From assembly GCA_002491115.1 (NCBI GenBank), contig DKVI01000017.1, positions 933 to 26,551 on the forward strand: a DNA stretch of 25,619 nt. Direction: 5' to 3'. The notes beneath the pieces are model-generated. The model ran no database searches. It saw nothing but the letters and a program-made list of their open reading frames with translations, and had not been told where the DNA came from. Shown here piece by piece: positions 21,067 through 25,619 of the stretch. This DNA comes from Lachnospiraceae bacterium UBA7182. GTDB taxonomy: Bacteria; Bacillota; Clostridia; Lachnospirales; Lachnospiraceae. Made by a program: the position numbers and the translations under genes. Position 1 is the first letter of the stretch; each line of letters begins with the position of its first letter.

Positions 21067-22890
21067 TTACAGTTCCCTCAAAAATCGTGAGGGCTCCAGT
21101 TCATGGCTGAACTGTTTCTTCGCGTAACAGATGGTCAGTTCCTCTTTGGCACGGGTCATGGCCACATAGAACATACGCCGCTCTTCTTCCAGATCCGCGT
21201 CAAGAACCGCTTTTTTATAAGGAATAATCCCTTCTGCCGCGTCCAGAATAAACACTTGTTTATATTCCAGCCCTTTGCTGCTGTGCATGGTCGTAAGCTG
21301 GACGCTGTCCTGTATTTCCCGCTGTTTACGGCGCATATGTTCCATCTCTTCTTTGTATTTTTCTATGTATATGAACCACTCATCATAACTCCCGAAAGAT
21401 CTCGCGCTCTCCTGCAGCTCGTTGGCCGTATCAAACAGTTCACTCTCGTCCATTCTGCGAAACCGGGCATATTCTCTCAGGTAATCGTCATATCCTATGA
21501 CGTTTCGTATGTAACTGACTGCCGCGAAAGGCCCCATTCTGCCCAGCATCTTCAGATCGTACTGCAGCCTTTCCACCTTATCACACACATAATTTTTATC
21601 CTCATAATACATGAAAATATGCTCCCAGGATATGGTTTCTTCATAAAGACACTCCCGGTTCATATACCGTTTGGGACGGTTTAAAATGGGCAGCAGGTCT
21701 TTCCTTAAGCCGGATCCCTTCGCCAGCCGGATATAGCAGAACAGGTCTCTGGCAATCCAGTGTTCGTACAGGTTGGGCAGGCTGTCCTTTACCTGGAAAG
21801 GAATATTATATTCCATCAGCTTCTGAATCAGCATACGGGGCTGGGTGTTGGTTCTGTAAATAACCGCAGTATCCGACCAGTTTCCCCCCTGTTTTCTGTG
21901 TCGGTCCAGTTCTTTTAAAATATACTGGCACTCCTGCTGCTGATCCGGAAAAGTAAGCGTCCTGACCGGCTTTCCTTCCCCTCTGCAGGCACGGATCTCT
22001 TTTTGAAAACGCACCTGATTCTTCTGTATAACCTTCCCCGCCGCTTCCACGATCTGAACCGTGGAACGGAAATTTTCATTCAGCACCACTTTTTGGCAGG
22101 CAGGATAGTCTTTGGGAAAGTTCAGCATGATTTCCGGCTTTGCGCCCCGAAAGCGATAGATGGACTGGTCATCGTCCCCTACAATAAACAGATTATTTTC
22201 CGGCGCTGCCAGAAGCTTCAGGATATCGTACTGGATCTGATTGATATCCTGAAACTCGTCCACCAGAATATACTGATATTTTTTCTGCCACGCCGACAGA
22301 ATATCCGGGCGTCTGGTCAAAAGCTCCAGTGTATAGACGAGCATATCGTCAAAATCCAGCTGGCGGGCCCTGCGCTTCTTTTCTTCATATTCCTGATAGA
22401 TACTCCGAAACTGCTCTTCGGAACAGTTCTTTGGAAAATAATGTTCCAGCGAAATCCGCTCGTTTTTTACCAGGCTGATCTCGGAGGCAACAGACGTTAA
22501 AAACTCATTCTCATCTTCCGGCTCTAAATGTTGACGGGCAACGGCTTCTTTCAGATATTGACGGCCCGTCTCCTCCCGCAGGATATTGGACACGGTAAAC
22601 CCATAGGCAAGCTTCAGTATCCCGAAAAAAATGCTGTGGAAGGTCCCAAAAGACACCGCCGTCCCTGCCCCCTGCATAAGACGCAAAAAACGCTCCTTCA
22701 TCTCTGTGGCAGCCGCCTTGGTGAACGTAATCACCAGGATCGAAGACGGGGAAATCTTACAGTCCTGCACCAGATATTGTACTCTTCTTGTCACTACGGT
22801 GGTCTTACCCGAACCCGGGCCTGCGAGAACCATCAGCGGCCCGTCCTTATGACGGACCGCCATGCTCTGTGATTTTGTATAAGAACTCAT
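21067..22890 (-). CDS. UvrD/PcrA-like superfamily I helicase
   Basis: ATP-dependent 3'-5' DNA helicase of the UvrD/Rep family. Motifs in order: A-G-P-G-S-G-K-T-T (23-31), T-F-T-K-A-A-A, L-D-F-D-D-M (178-183), D-E-F-Q-D (211-215), G-D-D-D-Q-S-I-Y-R-F-R-G (238-249), N-F-R-S-T, T-M-H-S-S-K-G-L-E-Y and the near-terminal F-Y-V-A-M-T-R-A-K. At 607 aa it is over 100 residues shorter than typical PcrA (about 720 or more) and ends soon after motif VI, so it lacks the usual C-terminal extension. It is probably an accessory repair helicase and not the main PcrA. It starts three bases after gltX with no clear ribosome binding site, which suggests coupled translation. Confidence 0.93.
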   Translation of the reverse strand: MSSYTKSQSMAVRHKDGPLMVLAGPGSGKTTVVTRRVQYLVQDCKISPSSILVITFTKAAATEMKERFLRLMQGAGTAVSFGTFHSIFFGILKLAYGFTVSNILREETGRQYLKEAVARQHLEPEDENEFLTSVASEISLVKNERISLEHYFPKNCSEEQFRSIYQEYEEKKRRARQLDFDDMLVYTLELLTRRPDILSAWQKKYQYILVDEFQDINQIQYDILKLLAAPENNLFIVGDDDQSIYRFRGAKPEIMLNFPKDYPACQKVVLNENFRSTVQIVEAAGKVIQKNQVRFQKEIRACRGEGKPVRTLTFPDQQQECQYILKELDRHRKQGGNWSDTAVIYRTNTQPRMLIQKLMEYNIPFQVKDSLPNLYEHWIARDLFCYIRLAKGSGLRKDLLPILNRPKRYMNRECLYEETISWEHIFMYYEDKNYVCDKVERLQYDLKMLGRMGPFAAVSYIRNVIGYDDYLREYARFRRMDESELFDTANELQESARSFGSYDEWFIYIEKYKEEMEHMRRKQREIQDSVQLTTMHSSKGLEYKQVFILDAAEGIIPYKKAVLDADLEEERRMFYVAMTRAKEELTICYAKKQFSHELEPSRFLREL

Positions 22891-22893
22891 AGA

Positions 22894-24342
22894 TCAGCTT
22901 AACTTTTCAATGGCTTTTTTGATGCGGGCAACGGATTCTTCTTTTCCGATGATCTCCAGAATCTCCGTAGCTCCGCAGGGTGTCATCTGTTTCCCGGAAG
23001 CGGCCGTGCGGATGGGCCACATCACATATCCGTTTTTGTAACCTTTTTCCGCCACATAAGCGCTCAGCATCCCGTACAGGGCATCGTTGCTGTAATCCTC
23101 CTGGGCTTCCAGAAGCGGCAGCACTTCTTTTAAGACAGCCAGGGATGTCTCCGCGCTGGTCTTCATCTTTTTATGCGTATACATGGATACGTCGTATTCC
23201 GGCACTTCTTCAAAGAAATCGATCAGCTCCCTGATATCCGGAAAGATCTCGATCCGTGTCTTTACCATCCGGGCGATCTTACGGAAATCATACTCTTTGG
23301 TGATCACTTCTTTCATGATCGGAAGCGCTTTTTCATAAAAGGCTTCAAAATCCATGGCTTTGATATATTCGCCGTTCATCCACTTTAATTTCCCATAATC
23401 AAAGACAGCTGGAGATTTGCTCATATGATGATAATCAAATTTCTCTACCAGTTCTTCCAGAGAAGCGATCTCCTGGTTATCCTCCGGCGACCAGCCAAGA
23501 AGCGCCACAAAGTTCACGACCGCCTCGGTCAGAAAGCCCTGATCGATCAGATCTTCATAAGAAGAATGTCCGCACCGTTTACTGAGCTTTTTATGGTTTT
23601 CGTCGGTGATCAGAGGACAATGTACATAGACCGGCACTTCCCATCCGAACGCCTCATACAGGCGGTTGTATTTGGGCGAGGAAGAAAGATACTCATTGCC
23701 ACGCACCACATGGGTGATGCCCATCAGATGGTCGTCCACCACATTGGCAAAGTTATAGGTAGGATAACCGTCGGATTTGATCAGGACCATATCGTCCAGC
23801 TCCGCATTGTCTACCGTGATATCACCGTAGATCGCGTCATGGAACGTGGTGGTGCCGGACTGGGGATTGTTCTGGCGGATTACATAGGGTACGCCTGAGG
23901 CCAGTTTTTCCTCCACTTCTTCTTTGGACAGATGCAGGCAGTGCTTGTCATAAATACTGATTTCTTTACCTGCCACTACCTGCTTTAAGCTTTCCAGGCG
24001 CTCTTTATCGCAGAAGCAATAGTAGGCCTCGCCTTTTTCAATCAGCTCCTTGGCGTACTTAAGATAGATACCGGACGCCTGGCGTTCGCTCTGTACATAG
24101 GGTCCCACACCACCGTCTTTATCCGGCCCCTCGTCATGCACCAGGCCGGTCTTCTGAAGCGTACGGTAAATAATGTCCACCGCTCCTTCCACCAGACGTT
24201 CCTGGTCCGTATCCTCTATGCGGAGCAGAAAATCTCCGCCCTCATGTTTTGCGATCAAATATGCATACAGCGCCGTGCGAAGATTTCCCACATGCATCCG
24301 TCCTGTGGGACTCGGCGCGAATCTCGTCCGTACTTTTCCCAT
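22894..24342 (-). CDS. gltX: glutamyl-tRNA synthetase
   Basis: Class I aminoacyl-tRNA synthetase charging tRNA-Glu (possibly also tRNA-Gln in organisms using the transamidation route). The 482 aa show R-F-A-P-S-P-T-G followed by H-V-G-N (17-20, the HIGH motif) and K-L-S-K-R (252-256, KMSKS). A probable zinc site C-x-C...C-x-H involves C109, C111, C135 and H137. The C-terminal third is the helical anticodon-binding part. AAGGAG precedes the ATG. It heads an operon with the helicase and yigZ and has its own promoter. Confidence 0.98.
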   Translation of the reverse strand: MGKVRTRFAPSPTGRMHVGNLRTALYAYLIAKHEGGDFLLRIEDTDQERLVEGAVDIIYRTLQKTGLVHDEGPDKDGGVGPYVQSERQASGIYLKYAKELIEKGEAYYCFCDKERLESLKQVVAGKEISIYDKHCLHLSKEEVEEKLASGVPYVIRQNNPQSGTTTFHDAIYGDITVDNAELDDMVLIKSDGYPTYNFANVVDDHLMGITHVVRGNEYLSSSPKYNRLYEAFGWEVPVYVHCPLITDENHKKLSKRCGHSSYEDLIDQGFLTEAVVNFVALLGWSPEDNQEIASLEELVEKFDYHHMSKSPAVFDYGKLKWMNGEYIKAMDFEAFYEKALPIMKEVITKEYDFRKIARMVKTRIEIFPDIRELIDFFEEVPEYDVSMYTHKKMKTSAETSLAVLKEVLPLLEAQEDYSNDALYGMLSAYVAEKGYKNGYVMWPIRTAASGKQMTPCGATEILEIIGKEESVARIKKAIEKLS

Positions 24343-24361
24343 AATGATTGTCTCCTTTATG

Positions 24362-24373
24362 TTCAGATCTGAA
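24362..24373. repeat. 12-base palindrome in the gltX leader
   Basis: TTCAGATCTGAA is a perfect palindrome lying between the predicted gltX transcription start and its ribosome binding site. It could be a repressor site; no regulator can be named. Confidence 0.35.
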
Positions 24374-24406
24374 ATTTATATAAAATGTCCAAATTGCGAC
24401 AACCCG

Positions 24407-24435
24407 ATTATATACGATTATGTATACTTTTACAA
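24407..24435 (-). promoter_or_regulatory. gltX operon promoter
   Basis: On the minus strand TTGTAA (24435-24430), 17 bases, then a perfect TATAAT (24412-24407). Predicted start is near 24400, giving a leader of about 58 bases. No T-box-like leader fits in that length. Confidence 0.75.
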
Positions 24436-24458
24436 GCGGCAATTTTAAAGCCGGCTTC

Positions 24459-24487
24459 TTGTATTATGCGAAAAAATCAGTTATAAT
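24459..24487 (+). promoter_or_regulatory. promoter of the beta-helix surface gene
   Basis: A perfect TATAAT (24482-24487) lies 17 bases after TTGTAT (24459-24464). The -35 match is weak. ATCAG/CTGAT arms flank the -10 box and could be an operator half-site pair. AGGAGG with a spacer of six bases precedes the ATG at 24518. Confidence 0.5.
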
Positions 24488-24517
24488 TTTTCTGATCAAT
24501 ACAGCAGGAGGCGTTAT

Positions 24518-25619
24518 ATGAAAAGGAGATGCAGGTTAAAACATGCTTTTGCAAGAAAAAGCCTGGCAGTCATCCTTGCGGCTGTGCTGGCAATACCTGT
24601 TCCCGGCCTGGAGCGGGCATCTGTGGCATACGCCGCGGAGATGACAGAGGAGGCTGCGCCTGAGGAAACCGAAACCGGCGCAGACGTACAGGCCTCATCC
24701 GCCGACATACAGGCGTGGACTGACATGCTTGGTCCGGACGGCATTGAGGTGAACGACAATCAAATAACCCTGTTGGAGGACAAGTCCATATCCGGCAATC
24801 TTTCTGTCACAGAGACACTGATTCTGGATTTAAACGGGTTTAAACTGTCCGGCACGGCGGCATCTGCAAACGACAATATGATCACCGTATCCGGCAGCCT
24901 GGAACTGTCGGGAACAGGCAGTTTACTGTTTACCGGAGGAGATAATGTCGTCAGGGTGGAGGCATCGGGAACAGTTGTGAACCGCGGGACAGATATCCAT
25001 AGCGAAAGCTGCAACAGAGGTGTGTTCTGTGCCGGCAAGTTTGTGCTGTTAGACGGATGCATATCAGAAAACAGTTCCTCTGCCAACGGCGCCGGAATTG
25101 TCGTGCATGGCAGCAGCGGTTATCTGGATATGTCCGGAGGCAGGATATCCGAAAATAAAACAGGCGGTTCCGGTGGCGGACTCAGGATACAATCCGGCGC
25201 TTCGGCGGATATACACGGCAATGCCCTGATCACCGGCAACAGTGCCGATACGGCCGGCGGCGGCATTCATGTACTCAACGCAACATGCCATATTTATGAA
25301 AACGCGGTTGTATCCGAAAATTTGTCCGCAATGGGCGGCGGCATCTATGTCGAGGGCACATCAACACTCGATCTAAGCGGCAGCTGCCAGATCATCAATA
25401 ACCGCAGAGAACAGATCGAACAATCCGGGAGTGCAACAATAAATATTTCGAAAACTGAAAATGATCATGTAATGATAGGAATTACAGAAAAGACACTGCA
25501 GGATTTGATTAACGAAACATCTCCGGACGGAACGCTGGTTCTTACCCGGAATTTTCCTGAACAGGAAAGCGTAACCATCAATAAAAATATAACGATCACG
25601 GAAATCAATTTTCAATCAT
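24518..25619 (+). CDS. secreted beta-helix repeat protein, 3' end outside window
   Basis: The frame is open from the ATG at 24518 to the window edge (367 codons). A Sec signal peptide is clear: a basic start (M-K-R-R-C-R-L-K-H), a hydrophobic core at about 15-30 and an A-Y-A-A cleavage region near 37-40. An acidic, low-complexity stretch follows (41-65). From about 85 the chain is a run of short beta-strand repeats with G-G-G-I-type turns at 191-194, 219-222, 247-250 and 273-276, spaced 26 to 28 residues, each preceded by N/S-rich loops (S-E-N, T-G-N-S). This is typical of right-handed beta-helix proteins of the pectate-lyase/Pmp type. Whether it is an enzyme, adhesin or wall protein cannot be told without the C-terminus. 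The five antisense open frames across it are shadows. Confidence 0.8.
   Translation, partial: MKRRCRLKHAFARKSLAVILAAVLAIPVPGLERASVAYAAEMTEEAAPEETETGADVQASSADIQAWTDMLGPDGIEVNDNQITLLEDKSISGNLSVTETLILDLNGFKLSGTAASANDNMITVSGSLELSGTGSLLFTGGDNVVRVEASGTVVNRGTDIHSESCNRGVFCAGKFVLLDGCISENSSSANGAGIVVHGSSGYLDMSGGRISENKTGGSGGGLRIQSGASADIHGNALITGNSADTAGGGIHVLNATCHIYENAVVSENLSAMGGGIYVEGTSTLDLSGSCQIINNRREQIEQSGSATINISKTENDHVMIGITEKTLQDLINETSPDGTLVLTRNFPEQESVTINKNITITEINFQS

Noticed and set aside
24514..25615. Four minus-strand open frames at the right edge
   Set aside because: They are antisense to a plus-strand gene that has a signal peptide, a ribosome binding site and regular repeats and is open to the edge.
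1..25619. CRISPR arrays, tRNA and rRNA genes
   Set aside because: No regularly spaced direct repeats, cloverleaf-like segments or rRNA-like stretches were found on either strand by reading.

Overview
The window is a stretch of a low-to-mid-GC Firmicutes chromosome, most likely Clostridia of the Lachnospiraceae type. The evidence is the conserved block murE-priA-def-fmt-(zinc protease)-rsmB-rlmN-stp-prkC-rsgA-rpe-thiN, near-consensus sigma-A promoters, strong GGAGG ribosome binding sites, a DUF6075 relative and tyrosine-recombinase tails of a kind common in gut Clostridia. The genus cannot be fixed from the sequence alone.

Bases 1 to about 4060 are a decayed, AT-rich accessory region. On the minus strand it holds an AbiEi/AbiEii type IV toxin-antitoxin pair with its own near-consensus promoter and an operator-like inverted repeat. 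A GIY-YIG (T5orf172-type) nuclease gene follows and runs off the left edge. To the right lie remnants: three tyrosine-recombinase C-terminal tails (two minus, one plus), two of them ending at perfect palindromes; inverted-repeat pairs that look like element ends; the first 15 codons of a ParA-type ATPase broken at its Walker A motif; and a DUF6075 gene disrupted by a one-base shift in a homopolymer. A bidirectional terminator separates this debris from tsf.

Bases 4162 to 5876 hold the rpsB-tsf operon (minus), with its own TTGACA-17-TATAGT promoter and a leader hairpin. Bases 6053 to 19284 hold one tightly packed minus-strand run: murE, priA, def, fmt, a membrane zinc protease, rsmB, rlmN, stp, prkC, rsgA, rpe and thiN. 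Gaps are 0 to 28 bases, with several stop/start overlaps. The run joins cell-wall precursor synthesis, replication restart, N-terminal formylation and deformylation, rRNA methylation, the PASTA kinase/phosphatase switch, ribosome-assembly GTPase, pentose phosphate and thiamine cofactor supply.

On the plus strand, arcC (19458 to 20387) is divergent from murE. The two promoters share a single self-complementary TTGCAA as their -35 box, each with a 17-base spacer. Converging on arcC is a minus-strand operon gltX-UvrD-like helicase-yigZ (24342 to 20401). Divergent from gltX, a secreted beta-helix protein gene starts at 24518 and runs off the right edge. No rRNA, tRNA, CRISPR array or known riboswitch was recognised.
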